Positions 12,017 to 23,947 of a stretch of DNA of 64,000 nucleotides are shown piece after piece. This stretch comes from Platanthera guangdongensis. Its lineage: Eukaryota; Streptophyta; Magnoliopsida; Asparagales; Orchidaceae. Numbering within the stretch: the stretch's first letter is position 1; every line of letters starts with the position of its first letter. The stretch is taken from NCBI GenBank assembly GCA_039583875.1, contig CM077163.1, forward strand, positions 234,352,646 through 234,416,645. The letters run 5' to 3'. The position numbers and the translations under genes were made by a program. The notes beneath the pieces were generated by a model. That model saw only the letters and a list, made by a program, of their open reading frames with translations. It was not told the DNA's origin and did no database searches.

Positions 12017-12164
12017 TGATGGAGACGTCGTCCCCCAAATTGCTAATGATGACGGCATGCTAGCGGAAGATCCTCCTTCGTCGCCTTCAAAAGACTTGCG
12101 TCGTCATGGTGATCGTGTGGAGCGACGCTACAACCTCCGCCCTCGGCGCAAGACCGCTTCATAA
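12017..12164 (+). pseudogene. chromovirus pol C-terminal tail (orphan)
   Basis: This short piece is nearly identical to the last 49 codons of the pol frame ending at 14636 (VERRYNLRPRRKTAS at its end). It is joined directly to the gag remnant by a large deletion and is followed by the LTR. Confidence 0.85.
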
Positions 12165-12172
12165 TAATTAGT

Positions 12173-13226
12173 TGATCACTATCAATTTTATTTGGATAAA
12201 TTTATTTTGTTATTTGCTTAAGCTTGTTTAATTTTTCTTTATGGTTTAGACTTTAGAGTGCATGTTTATTTTTATGGGCTGCATGTAGCCTAGCCATTGT
12301 TGTAAGCCTATATAAGGCCTAGGATATTTCATTATGAAGGCAAGTTGAATGAGAATTTGAAATCCCACCTCCAAAAGGAATCTCCCCCCTCTCCCTCCTA
12401 TTCTAATTTCGGCTCCCTCTCAATCCTAGCCTTCTTTCCCCTCTTGGCCACCAACCTCCTCTCCCCCTCAAGCCGCCAACTTCTCCCCTTCTTCCCCCTC
12501 ACAACTCGGCCACCAGCCCTCCACCATTCCAAGCCGCCACCCATCACAAGCCCCCTCTCGGCCACCAACATCTCCCACTCTAGCCGCCGCCAACCCCCTT
12601 CATCCACCAACCACAAAGCCAGCCCCCTCCCCTCCCCCATTCAAGTCTACATCCGACCACCACGGGCGTGACGCGACGACGGCGGAAGAACTTTTCTCCA
12701 TCCGGCGTAACTCCGACGGAGCCGTGGACGAGCGTTCCAAGTGAGATAGTCGGAATCATCCATTCCGACTTGGGTAACGAAACTTCTACTCCCGTGTGTT
12801 TTCCCTCTTGGATATTCTTGTGGCGGCCAATTGTTGCGTTGGATTTCGAAGCTTGAAAATAAATCGTGGTTTATTTCAATTGAATTGTGTTCATCTTAAT
12901 TGTTTTAATTTTCGAAAGGTTTGGCGAACCTCGTAGCGTTTTGTTGGGAGAGATCTACCGTTTTCCGGATCGTAATTTTGGTAGATCTTTTTTGGTACAA
13001 CTCGCTCGGTCGGATCTAATATTGATCCTTTTAGCCGGAACGGATATTGGTCTATAGCCTCTATTCGGTCCCTAAATGGTTTGGCTTCCCGTGCGTTAGC
13101 ATAATCGTGATAAAATTGCTTGGAGTGTGCGCGGCGGAACTTCTGTGCGAGTGCCGATTTTAAATCATCGAGAGGCGAATGTAGTGATCCGTAGGTCTCC
13201 CGGCGACGACGCTTAGGCCTGCATCA
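12173..13226 (+). repeat. chromovirus LTR (central, shared)
   Basis: This 1,054-bp LTR begins tgatcactatc and ends ggcctgcatca, followed by aatttggtatcagagg with the primer-binding site. It has a TATA-like tatataagg near 12310 and a CT/C-rich leader region. It matches the copy at 14645-15698 over its full length. Confidence 0.85.
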
Positions 13227-13310
13227 AATTTGGTATCAGAGGGAGGTTCCAGTCAATTTCCTAATTGCCTCCCTTCCCCTGTTGTTTGCACGCTCTTATC
13301 TTGCACGTTT

Positions 13311-14636
13311 AGACGTCATGACTCTATCTTGGTCGTCGTAGATCGCTTCTCCAAAATGGCATATTTTATCGCGTGTAATAAAACCAACGATGCGTCACAC
13401 GTTGCACAATTATATTTTAAGGAAGTAGTTGGTCATCGAGGCGTTCCAAAATCTATAGTTACTGATAGGGATGTGAAGTTTACAAGTTATTTTTGAAAGA
13501 CCTTGTGTAGGATTATGGGCACCAAACTTCTGTTCTCTTCAGCCTACCATCCACAGACGGATGGGCAAACGGAAGTGGTAAACAGAAGTTTAGGTAGTTT
13601 ACTACGATGCCTTGTGGGAGACCACAAGGGTACATGGGACCTTCTCCTCCCTCATGCCCAGTTAGCATATAATAATTCCAAAAATAGGTTCACTGGCTTG
13701 TCTCCGAATGAGATCGTGCACGGATATAAAGCACCGGTGCCACTCGACTTGATTCCTTTACCGCCGTCTTTTAAATCAAGTCAATTTGCACTAGATTTTG
13801 CCTCTCATATTCATAATCTGCATAAGCACATAAAGGACACGCTAATCACACAATACGCGTCTTATCAAGCTCATGCTAACGTACATAAGAGAGCTTCTCA
13901 CTTAAAAGTTGGCGATCTAGTCATGGTGTGTCTCATCCCTGAACGGTTGTCTACGGGCACCTTAAAAAAGTTAGCGGATAGGAGAGCGGGACCTTATCGG
14001 ATTTTAAAGAAATTAGGGGACAATGCATTTCTTTTGGACTTACCAACTGATTGGGGTATTTCCTCTATTTTTAATGTTTCGGATTTAACGTCATATGTTG
14101 CTCCGCCGCAAGAACTATCTTCATGTCCGTTTAGCTCCACTACAGGTTCTAATGGGTTTGGGGTCGAGGGTGTTATTGGATCGCTCCCTCCATCGGTCTC
14201 CAGCGGAGGTACGTTGAATGTTGAAGAAAATGCTTTTCCTCCCTTGTCGCCTAAAGCTTTTCCCAGGTTTCCCCGGACACACTTTTTGTCAGACAGGATT
14301 CTACAGGATGAAGTGCTTCCCTCTCCAGATGGCGATGTGCACCGCTACTTGATTCGATGGTGCGGTCGTCCCGCCTCCGATGACTCTTGGCTCCCGGAAT
14401 CGGAGGTGGCTCTATTGGATGACGCTCTTCTTCGACGGTACCTTCAAGACAACTCATCGGTGATGAGTCCTTTCGAGCGGGGGAGGATTGATGGAGACGC
14501 CGTCCCCCAAATTGCTAATGATGACGGCATGCTAGGGGAAGATCCTCCTTCGTCGCCTTCAAAGGACTTGCGTCGTCATGGTGATCGTGTGGAGCGACGC
14601 TACAACCTCCGCCCTCGGCGCAAGACCGCTTCATAA
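13311..14636 (+). pseudogene. chromovirus integrase plus chromodomain, one stop
   Basis: The frame carries the integrase core with [14 protein letters not shown] (first Asp), VTDRDVKF (second Asp) and a TGA at 13494-13496 where a Trp is normally found. It continues with AYHPQTDGQTEVVNRSL (catalytic Glu), a GPYRILKKLGDNAF block of the C-terminal domain, and a chromodomain-like end with YLIRWCGR and SWLPESEV. It ends VERRYNLRPRRKTAS. The zinc-binding N-terminus of integrase and all upstream domains are missing. The chromodomain is a targeting module of chromoviruses, thought to read histone marks. Confidence 0.88.
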
Positions 14637-14644
14637 TAATTAGT

Positions 14645-15698
14645 TGATTACTATCAATTTTATTTGGATAAATTTATTTTGTTATTTGCTTAAGCTTGTT
14701 TAATTTTTCCTTATGGTTTAAACTTTAGAGTGCATGTCTATTTTTATGGGCTGCATGTAGCCTAGCCATTGTTGTAAGCCTATATAAGGCCTAGGATATT
14801 TCATTATGAAGGCAAGTTGAATGAGAATTTGAAATCCCACCTCCAAAAGGAATCTCCCCCCTCTCCCTCCTATTCTAATTTCGGCCCACTCAATCCTAGC
14901 CTTCTTTCCCCTCTTGGCCACCAACCTTCTCTCCCCCCCCAAGCCGCCAACTTCTCCCCTTCTTCCCCCTCACAACTCGGCCACCAGCCCTCCACCATTC
15001 CAAGCCGCCACCCATCACAAGCCCCCTCTCGGCTACCAACATCTCCCACTCTAGCCGCCGCCAACCCCCTTCCTCCACCAACCACAAAGCCGGCCCCCTC
15101 CTCTCCCCCATTCAAGTTTACATCCGACCACCACGGGCGTGACGCGACGACGGCGGAAGAACTTTTCTCCATCCGGCGTAACTCCGACGGAGCCGTGGAC
15201 GAGCGTTCCAAGTGAGATAGTCAGAATCATTCATTCCGACTTGGGTAACGAAACTTCTACTCCCGTGTGTTTTCCCTCTTGGATATTCTTGTGGCGGCCA
15301 ATTGTTTCGTTGGATTTCGAAGCTTGAAAATAAATCGTGGTTTATTTCAATTGAATTGCGTTCATCTTAATTGTTTTAATTTTCGAAAGGTTTGACGAAC
15401 CTCGTAGCTTTTTGTTGGGAGAGATCTACCGTTTTCCGGATCGTAATTTTGGTAGATCTCTTTTGGTACAACCCGCTCGGTCGGATCTAATATTGATCCT
15501 TTTTAGCCGGAACGGATATTGGCCTATAGCCTCTATTCGGTCCCTAAACGGTTTGGCTACCCGTGCGTTAGAATAATCGTGATAAAATTGCTTGGAGTGT
15601 GCGCGGCGGGACTTCTGTGCGAGTGCCGATTTTAAATCGTCGAGAGGCGAACGTAGTGATCCGTAGGTCTCCCGGCGACGACGCTTAGGCCTGCATCA
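14645..15698 (+). repeat. chromovirus 3' LTR
   Basis: Same length (1,054 bp) and near-identical to 12173-13226, beginning tgattactatc and ending ggcctgcatca. It lies eight bases after the pol stop codon. Confidence 0.85.
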
Positions 15699-16111
15699 CA
15701 TACGTAATGGATCCTCCGTGTCTAAGCCCAAGGAGGGGGCACTTTTATGAACAATTTATATATGTGTGGTGTGTGCCAAGAGAAGGCAAGAAGGATATTT
15801 TCATTTTTATTTGTCTAAACCTCTCTCTAGTTCTCTCTCTACCATTCTCTAACCTGCCCCATCCAACCCTAGCGCTCAGCACACCGAAACCACCGCTACC
15901 CATCACGATACCACGCGATCCCGCCAGCGCCGCTCCGCCGATCGCCGCCGCCTCCATCATAGCTCGCCAGACCAATCTCTCCTCTCTTGAGGACTTCCTG
16001 CCTCTTCCCCCGCGCATACGTTCGCAATCTCAAGCCCGTAACAAAATACTACCAAAATAAATCGTTGTCAAATTATAAATTGTAGGCTCAAACATCTATA
16101 AGATCCGAGTC
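15699..16111. other. unassigned segment between two retroelements
   Basis: This carries CT-rich, GC-rich leader-like DNA (about 15800-16020) with open frames on both strands that match nothing. It directly precedes the target duplication cacat of the copia element at 16117. Confidence 0.3.
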
Positions 16112-16116
16112 CACAT

Positions 16117-16267
16117 AGTTGTAATATGTCAAGTATGGTTTATATTTGTGTTATTTGTATTTTACCCTCAAAAGAGTGTTTTGGTCTTTGTATGATTTTC
16201 CCTTTACTCAATATATATGAGTAATGGGCTGATAATAAACTTAACTTTTGGTATTTTCCTCTAAACT
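16117..16267 (+). repeat. copia 5' LTR
   Basis: It aligns with 21103-21249 from gttgtaatatg to cctct(a/c)aact, with about a dozen differences by eye. It contains the TATA-like tatatatgag. Confidence 0.88.
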
Positions 16268-16845
16268 CGGTATCAAAGCATATACAAAAAAAACTCTAGC
16301 CCTTCCGCCGCTCATCTGTCCTGTCCAGTTGCTTCGACTCCCATCTCTGCTCCGTTGCTTCGACCCCTTCCCTGCTGATTTGAGGTTTCCTCCATGGTGT
16401 GTTGTGGCCTTCTCGCCGGCATTGGAGCACGCTGAAGGAGACTGCCGCCTCTCCTCTTGATGTGCGTTGTGCCACTGTCGTTGTTTCTCCTCTGAGTTCG
16501 CCAGTTTTTTCGCCGGCCTCTATCTCTGTTCCACTGCTGTCGGGTGTTTCTTCTGGCTCCAGCTCCGCCGTCTGCCTCAGATCTGCCGTCTGCCTCCAGA
16601 TCTGTTGTTTGCCTCCAGGTTTGCTGTCGCTACCTCCGCCTGCTTCCAGTTTTGTCTCCATCTGCTTCCAGAACCGCAAGTGCAGGAGATCTGCCCTGAT
16701 GTTTCCAGATTTGCCATCAGTTTCCATTGTCCCTTGATCTTCCATGTTGTTTTCAGATCTTCACTGCTGTTTTCAGATCTTCACTGCTGTTTCCAGATCT
16801 GCCCTGATGGTTTACATTGTTCCCTGATTTTCCTGGTTGCGTCTC

Positions 16846-18565
16846 ATGGATGATTCTTCTGCTACCATTGATTCTACTTTGCCAAGTGTAGTGGTACCTC
16901 AGATGGGTGACCCTCGACATTCTTCTGGCCATGCTGGCTCTCTGAAGATCACCATTGTGCCCTTAGATGAGACAAATTACCTTAAATGATCTCGTGCGAC
17001 ACAACATGGCATTCGCAGTCATCAGCTATTTGGATACATTGGTGGCACCCCTTCTGGGTGATCCTACTTGGCGGCGTTGGGACTCGGAAAATTCCATGGT
17101 GGTCTCCTGGCTTCTTCATTCCATGTATCCAAAGGTGTACCAGAGTTATATGTTGATGGACTCTGCATATGAGATCTGGATTCGAGCACGCGAGAAATAC
17201 TCTCAGATCGGCAATTCCACTCAGATTTATGAGTTAACGCGTCATATGTTGGAGTTGCGTCGGGGATCCATGACAGTGTATACCTACTCTGAGTTCGAGC
17301 GTATCTCTCAGGAATTGGATTATTTTGAACAGTTTACTCATGCCTGTACTGCTGAAGCAGTCTTGTTGCAGAAAAGGGACGAACGATTTCATCTACATGT
17401 GTTTCTGATGGGTTTGAGCATGGAAATGGATATGATTCAAACAAATATTCTACACCGATCTCCTCTTCCATCTCTTCGGGAGGCCTTTAGCATGGTTCTT
17501 GGCATTGAAGACCGTCGGAGGTCCCTTAGCACGGCTGCTACTCCTGATCGCACTACCTTTACTAGTGTTGGTCAAGGTGGCTCCAACCATACAAATGTTG
17601 TTCCTACTTGTGATTACTGTGGTCGCAGGGGCCATACTCGGGACGTGTGCTTCAAGCTCCATCCCCACCTTGCTCCACCTGGATCCGGTCGTAGTCGTGG
17701 ATGTGGTCGTGGCCCAGGACGAGGGGGATACCGTCAGAGTGGCTCTAGCCCTTATGAAGTTGCTTACTCCACTGAGGTTCATGACGACCATCATGGTCAG
17801 CTCCCAGGACATTTTACCACGTCGGAATTGGATGTTCTCTGTCGCCTCCTGCACTCCCAGTCAGACACTTCCCAGAGTGGTACTTCTACTTCATTTGCTA
17901 CTGTTGCTATGCCCAATGCCAATGCTGCTGCGACACCTCCGTCTGAGTGGATCATTGACTCGGGAGCTACTGATCACATGTCCGGCTCCTCCTCAGGTTT
18001 TTCTTCCTACACTCTCTTATCTGGTAAAGACAAGGTTATCTCCGCAAATGGCACCTTACCCCCTATTGCAGGCAATGGCAACATTTCATGTTCCTCCTCT
18101 CTTTCCCTTTCTTCTGTCTTGCATGTTCCTTCTTTTCCTCGCAGTCTTCTTTCCATTAGCAATCTTACTCGGTCACTTACCTGTTCTGTAATCTTCTTTC
18201 CTGATTCTTGTGTTTTACAGGAACTGGGTACAAAGCGGATCATTGGCAGTGGTAGGAATCGCAGTGGTCTATACTATCTGGATGCCACTTCATCGTCTCT
18301 TGCCCTCTTTTTGTCCGTTGTTACTGTTGTTGATGCTCGACGCTGACACTTGCATCTTGGTCATCCTTCTCTAGTCTATCTTCAGAAATTATTGCCTACT
18401 TTATCGTCGTTTGTTCAAACTTTAAAATGTGATGTTTGTGAAACGTCAAAACATGTTCGTCATTCATCGTCGCATTTATCTTCTCCGAGTACTACTCATT
18501 TTGCTATTATACATTCTGATGTTTGGGGGTCTTCCCCTGTTGCATCTTTAATTGGTTATCGTTAG
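16846..18565 (+). pseudogene. copia gag, protease and integrase N-terminus (broken)
   Basis: The start ATG at 16846 opens MDDSSATIDSTLP. The frame meets TGA at 16987 where W of the copia YLKW motif is expected, then a shift near 17040. The rest is open to 18346: gag helices, zinc knuckle CDYCGRRGHTRDVC, and protease WIIDSGATDHMSG. A second W-to-TGA change at 18344-18346 precedes HLHLGHPSL of the integrase zinc region, which runs to IIHSDVWGSSPVAS. Both Trp-to-stop changes are G-to-A on this strand, the change expected from decay of methylated cytosine on the other strand. Confidence 0.88.
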
Positions 18566-18569
18566 TTTG

Positions 18570-21095
18570 TTACCTTTATCGATTGTTTTTCCGCACTGTT
18601 TGGGTTAACTCTTAAAGGAAAAAAATGAAGTGTTTTCGGTACTTCAAACCTTTCATAAAATGGTGCAAACCCAGTTCAATGGTACTATCTGTGTTCTTCG
18701 TAGTGATAATGAGCGAGAATATGATGCTCGTGGAATGTTTGGCTCATATTTCACTAGTCATGGAATTATTCATCAAACCACTTGCGTTTACACCTCCACC
18801 CAAAATGGTGTGGCTGAACAAAAAAACAGGAATCTTCTTGATGTTGCCCGGTGCCTTCTCACCACCATGCACCTCCCGAAATCATATTGTGGTGATGTCA
18901 TCCTAACTGCTACTCATCAATCGTCTCCCTTCACGTGTTCTAAACTATACTACCCCTATATGTTGTCTCTCCTCTACTTTCATTGTTCATACCTCTCATC
19001 TTCCACCCCACGTATTTGGGTGCGTTTGTTTTGTTCACGTCTATCAGCCTCATCGTGACAAGCTTGACCCTCGGGCTCTCCGTTGTGTCTTTCTTGGCTA
19101 TTCTGTCCACCATTGAGGGTTATTGGTGTTATCATCCCCCTTCCAGACGTGTTTTTTGTACTTGGATTCGACTCGCTCCACTTGTCAGGGGGAGAATTAT
19201 TCAGTGTCACTCCCTCTGATTCCTCCTACACCTGTCATGTCTCCCACCATAACTACTCTTCCTACACCTACACCCCCTTCGTTACCTACACCTACGTCAT
19301 TTTCTCTATATATCATCATTTGTCCCTCATCTCTCCTTTTCCTCATATATATCATCGTCGGCAAACAAGTAAACAATCCACCGTTGTTCCGTCGATGTCG
19401 GTACCGTCTTTGGACTCAGAGTATGATGTTGATCTGCATGTTCCCCTGGCTGTGCTAAGAGGTAAGGCTGTGTGTACGGAACACCCTATCTCAAATCATG
19501 TTGCTTATGATCACCTTTCTCAGCTTCATCAGGGTTTTATATCTTCCTTGTCTGTGATTACTATTCCTAAGACGTGGCAGGAGGCGGTTTGCATTCTGGC
19601 ATGGGCTCAAGCAATGAAGGAGTAAATAACTGTCTTGGATAAGAATCACACATGGGATGTCTCTTCCCTTCCTCCTAACAAGAAAGCCATCGGTTCAAGG
19701 TGAGTCTTCTCCGTTAAGCAAAATCAGGATGGTAAAGTTGAGCGATATAAAGCCCGTCTGGTGGCTCGTGGTTACGCCCAGACTCCGAGAGTCGACTACC
19801 AGGAGACCTTTGCCCCGGTAGCAAAGATGGACATTGTTCGTGTGATTTTATCTTGTGATGCGTGCTTGGGCTGGAATTTACATCAACTGGACGTCAAAAA
19901 TATTTTTTGCACGGTGATCTTAATGAAGAAGTGTACATGACATTTCCCCCAGGTTTTGTGAAGAAGGGACAAGGACATGTTTGTCACTTAAGGAAGCCTT
20001 TGTATGGGCTGAAACAGTCTTTCAGGGCTTGGTATGACAAATTTCACAAGATTGTGATCAAATTTAGCTACAAACAGGGACATTCTGAACATAACTTGTT
20101 TGTCAGGAAGAATGAGGTAAAAATTAAGTTCTTATTTTCTATGTTGATGACACTGTGATCACCGAATATGACTCCGATGAAATCTCAAAGCTAAAGGCTC
20201 TTCTGTCAGCTGAGTTTGAAGTAAAGGACTTGGGAATGCTACGTTATTTCCTAGGAATTGAAGTGACACGTTCTGATCAGGGTATCATCATCTCTCAGCG
20301 CAAGTATGTGTTAGATTTGTTGAAAAAGACTGGGATACTTGGTTATGTTCATGTTAACACCTCTATGGAGGAGAACCATGAGATTGATGAAGATAGCGAC
20401 GGCGATCACACAGATGTTTCAAGTAATCAGAGTTTGGTTGGAAAGCTTTTATACCTCTCACACACTCGTCCCGACATCACATATGTGGTTGGTATCTTGA
20501 GTAGATAAATGCATGCCCCCGGGATCAGGCATAAGGATGTTTCTTACCGCGTAATACGGTACTTAAAGAAGGCTCCCGGTCGGGGGCAGATGTTTTCAAA
20601 GAACAATAATTTAAAGTTTGAAGTTTTACTGATGCGGATTGGGCCGGAAGCCGTGATGACAAGAAATCTACAACGGGGTATTGCACATTCGTTGGTGGAA
20701 ATTTGGTCATGTGGCGTAGCAAGAAGCAAAATGTTGTGCCTAGATCTAGCACTGAAGCCGAGTATCGGTCAATGTCACAAGGCCTCTGTGAAGGTTTATG
20801 GTTGCACACCTTATTGCAAGACCTGGACCTTCAGGAGGATGCCCCCATCTCTCTATTCTGCGACAACAAAGCTGCTATCAGCATAGCTCGCAATCCGATC
20901 CAACATGACCGAACTAAGCATGTTGAGCTTGATCGTCATTTTATTAAAGACCATCTAGAAAAAGGAAACTTAGTCACTCCTTTAATTCACACCAAAGATC
21001 AGTTAGTTGATGTTTTCACCAAGAGCTTAGGGTGCGATGCTTTTATTGATGATATCCATAAACTCGGAATGACAGATATCTACCGTTCGACTTGA
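18570..21095 (+). pseudogene. copia integrase core, reverse transcriptase and RNase H (broken)
   Basis: Pieces in shifting frames include the integrase blocks RSDNEREYDARGMF and TQNGVAEQKNRNLLDVARC, then a poorly conserved linker. Reverse transcriptase follows at about 19630-20510 (KARLVARGYAQTPR, YGLKQSFRAWYDKF, and a YVDD site whose frame is broken at about 20140-20155). RNase H runs from about 20515 to 21095 (MWRSKKQNVVPRSSTEAEY, FCDNKAAISIARNP). At least five frame breaks make it non-functional. In an active copy these domains copy the RNA into DNA and integrate it. Confidence 0.87.
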
Positions 21096-21102
21096 GGGGG
21101 AG

Positions 21103-21249
21103 GGTTGTAATATGCAAGTCCGGTTTATATGTGTTATTTGTATTTTACCCTCATAAGGGTGTTTCGGTCTTTGTATGGTTTTCCCTTGCTCAATATATAT
21201 GAGTATAGGGCGGATAATAAACTTAACTTTTGGTATTTTCCTCTCAACT
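21103..21249 (+). repeat. copia 3' LTR
   Basis: It follows the polypurine tract and ends cctctcaact, immediately before the target duplicate cacat. Confidence 0.88.
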
Positions 21250-21254
21250 CACAT

Positions 21255-22030
21255 ACCCACACGTGCATCATTGTCAGCACTCCAAAACATAAGAAAGGCT
21301 AGAATACCCTCTCAAGTATTTGAGAATCTATTTCATCACCATCCAATGTTCCTTCAGTGGGTTTTGCACTAGTTTTCTACCACTGCAGTTACATGTGTTA
21401 TATTCAACCTTGGGTTTACCATTACATATATGAGACTCCAAAGAAAAATAAGAATAAGGTACCATCTCCATTTATTTTTCTCTTCCTTTATAGACACAAC
21501 TCCTTGGATAGTTTGAGGTGACTAGCAAGAGGACTCATCATTAGCTTAGAGTCAACCATATTAATTTTTTTTCCATCAACTTTTCAATGTATTCTTCCCC
21601 GACAACTATCATTTCTTCTAATTTTTCTGTCTAATAATTTTCATTCCAACAGGTTGCTTTACCTTACTCAAATACTTAATGGGAAAAGTTTTTACCAACT
21701 TCTTTAGGTCATCAACCTTTCCATGCCGGAGGCACCCCAAACATGCCATCCACAAGGTTAACACTATTCCATCACTATCATCAACCCATTGTAAATAAAC
21801 ACAATGGTCAAATATGCTTCTAGCAAGTATATTTCAAATCCTGCATGAAACTATCAAATCTCAAATACCACTTTCTATGGGCTTGTTGGGTTCATACAAG
21901 TACCTTCCATACTATTTCTTCCCTGCCTTTGACTTCAAAACCTTCAAGTTGATATACATATCTCCTCCTCCAAATCACCATGAAAGCAAGCAGTCCTCAC
22001 CAAACTGCTTAAACTATAATTTTCAACAAC
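21255..22030 (-). pseudogene. antisense Ty1/copia reverse transcriptase remnant
   Basis: Read on the minus strand, broken frames give ACFHGDLEEEICI near 21995, DHCVYLQWVDDSDGIVL near 21810, DDLKKLVKTFPIKYL near 21700, SPLASHLKLSKELC near 21500, and VAVVENxLQNPLKEHW-like sequence near 21380. This is the order of a copia reverse transcriptase of a different lineage (Tork or Sirevirus-like by these words) from the other copia elements here. It is cut at its 3' side by the element at 16117-21249. Confidence 0.7.
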
Positions 22031-23939
22031 TAAAATAATAATATTTTTTAGTAACAATGAACAAATATCACATTAAATTCCTTGCACTTCTTATTCCACT
22101 AATTTTATGTTTCACCCGTTCCATTTATTTTGCATATCCTTATTTTCCAGCAAACCACCATTACGGGCTTCACATGTTATCATTATTATTATTGTCCTTT
22201 ACTATTTTTTTCTTTTATTATGTTGACTTTTAGTGTTGGCTTTTAATTAGTGGCTGGGGGTTATTGGTTAGGAGTTATCATTTGTGGGGATCTTGAAGCC
22301 TATTTAAAGACAGTTGTTGCTTGTATGAAGATATTAAAGAAGTTAATCTATTTCCTTATTTTGTTAAGAGATTGTGGTAGCTCTCTCCCGATTATACCAC
22401 ACTTAGGCAACAGCGGTTTCGGCTCCGTATTATCCTTTGCCTTCGTCATCCCTGCCTCCCGCCACCCTGTGGGGATTCTACTGACGTTCTAAAGCGAGCC
22501 CCTATCAACCACATCATCAACTACCAAGCATGATTTTGTTCAAGTGAATTTATCTCATTTTCATAGCTACTCCCAATTAAGCCAAAACTAATCCTGCATA
22601 GCTTGCTCCGGCAGGATCGAACAAAAATCTCATTAATATTATCTTTTATTATAGCCCCACAATCAATTACTCAGTTTTCTGAGCTGGAATTAGGTTTATG
22701 ATGGCCATCATTTTTTCAAGTTAAGTTCCATATGATCATCTCTTCCAACGTTTGTATCCTTTTTTTACATTCTATGCTTATACATGCGTGTCTGATAGAA
22801 TATTACATCTCGCTTCGAATGATTTTGTTCTGGTCATAATCTCATAACAACCATAACAATCACCTCATACCAATGAATACTTATTTTTGAAATTTGGACT
22901 CTCAAGTTCTTTATCTTATCCCTGTCAATATGACCAAAACAGTTGCAACCAAAAATTTCCAAAGTAATTCACACCCATAACTGACCATGTCCCTTCTGCA
23001 ATCCCTGCATCTATGGCACTTGATTGGTTTCTATTATCAAGAATATTATTGTAACATGTAGAATTTGCACGTCGTCCCTTAAAATTTTATGATTCGATCA
23101 CAAGTAATTTTGAATGGCAGCAACATCAAATAGAGGTATCTACGTCCTTATGGTTAATTTTGTGTAAATTGTAAATTAAATTATCTTTTTAGCAAGAAAT
23201 TTTATGAGATTTCATTAGATGCGATTCAAGAGTTCGTGAGGGCATTTCCAACTCGAAATAATAAGTGTTAATGCGCTATGGAAATTTGGTAATTAAAGTG
23301 AAAAGATTAATTAACTCGGCCCCTCCCACACTTAAGGAAATGAGGATTTCAAGTTCCCTCCAAGTCTAAATACCACACGCTAGGTTAAAAGAAATCTTGT
23401 TCCTTTTAATTGCTTTGTTGTCCTTTAACAAAAGACCTCAATGCAGGAAAGGGAGAAACAACCACTCGATGTAGGAAAAGGAGAAAACTCCCGCGTCGAC
23501 ACAGCAGATCGATAATTCCGCCGATCAGATTCTACCTTCCTCCCAACGGTCAAAAAGGAGATCGTCTTCTCCCTAATCGACAGTACAGGCACAACTTCCT
23601 GCCGATTTTGCATCCCTTTTATGGGCTTGTCCGTTTTTCCAAAAGTAAGGCTAGGCCTCAACCCTAGACTCTTCTTCCCTCTATCCTACACATATCTATC
23701 GATTCTCATTACTATTTTTCCTGATTTCAAATTCCTCCTAGTGAAATCTGAGGCTTATGTAAACGGTTTGACACAACAAGACCGTTCTCCACCTCATGCA
23801 ACCATGTTTTTGGTACCTATTTTAAAACGTAGCAAGTTCTCTTCTCGGTGAGTTCTCATTAACTTCTTAGTGGTTCCTTTATTTTCTTCGGTCATCGTCC
23901 CTTTATTTTTCTTCAGTCATCGCCCCTTTCTAGTCTACA
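22031..23939. other. intron sequence with no recognised feature
   Basis: This is mostly AT-rich. A short richer stretch (23410-23690) has small open frames on both strands without similarity to any domain I know. No LTR pair, tRNA-like fold or inverted repeat was recognised. Confidence 0.4.
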
Positions 23940-23947
23940 CTTGCACG

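Larger units (their letters stand above)
10736..15698 (+). mobile_element. Ty3/gypsy chromovirus tandem: two internally deleted copies sharing an LTR
   Basis: Order: leader and gag (10736-11916), end of pol (12017-12164), LTR (12173-13226), primer site tggtatcaga at 13231, integrase and chromodomain (13311-14636), LTR (14645-15698). The 1,210-bp segments 12017-13226 and 14489-15698 are direct repeats with few differences. The left unit lacks protease to integrase, and the right unit lacks gag to the start of integrase. This is the pattern expected from unequal recombination between two copies plus deletion. No target duplication or upstream LTR of the left unit was found. Confidence 0.82.
16117..21249 (+). 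mobile_element. decayed full-length Ty1/copia element
   Basis: The element is 5,133 bp, with a 151-bp 5' LTR (16117-16267) and a 147-bp 3' LTR (21103-21249), flanked by the exact 5-bp duplication cacat (16112-16116 and 21250-21254). The LTR ends are agttg/ggttg...caact rather than the standard TG...CA. A mutated primer site cggtatcaaagc follows the 5' LTR, and a polypurine tract gagggggagg precedes the 3' LTR. Gag, protease, integrase, reverse transcriptase and RNase H are all recognisable but broken by stops and frameshifts. It is inserted next to or into an antisense copia remnant (21255-22030). Confidence 0.9.

Noticed and set aside
12345..12671. Proline-rich frame inside the chromovirus LTR (also at 14817-15215)
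   Set aside because: It recurs in both LTR copies but starts downstream of the TATA box in the CT/C-rich leader and has no domain; it is LTR sequence.
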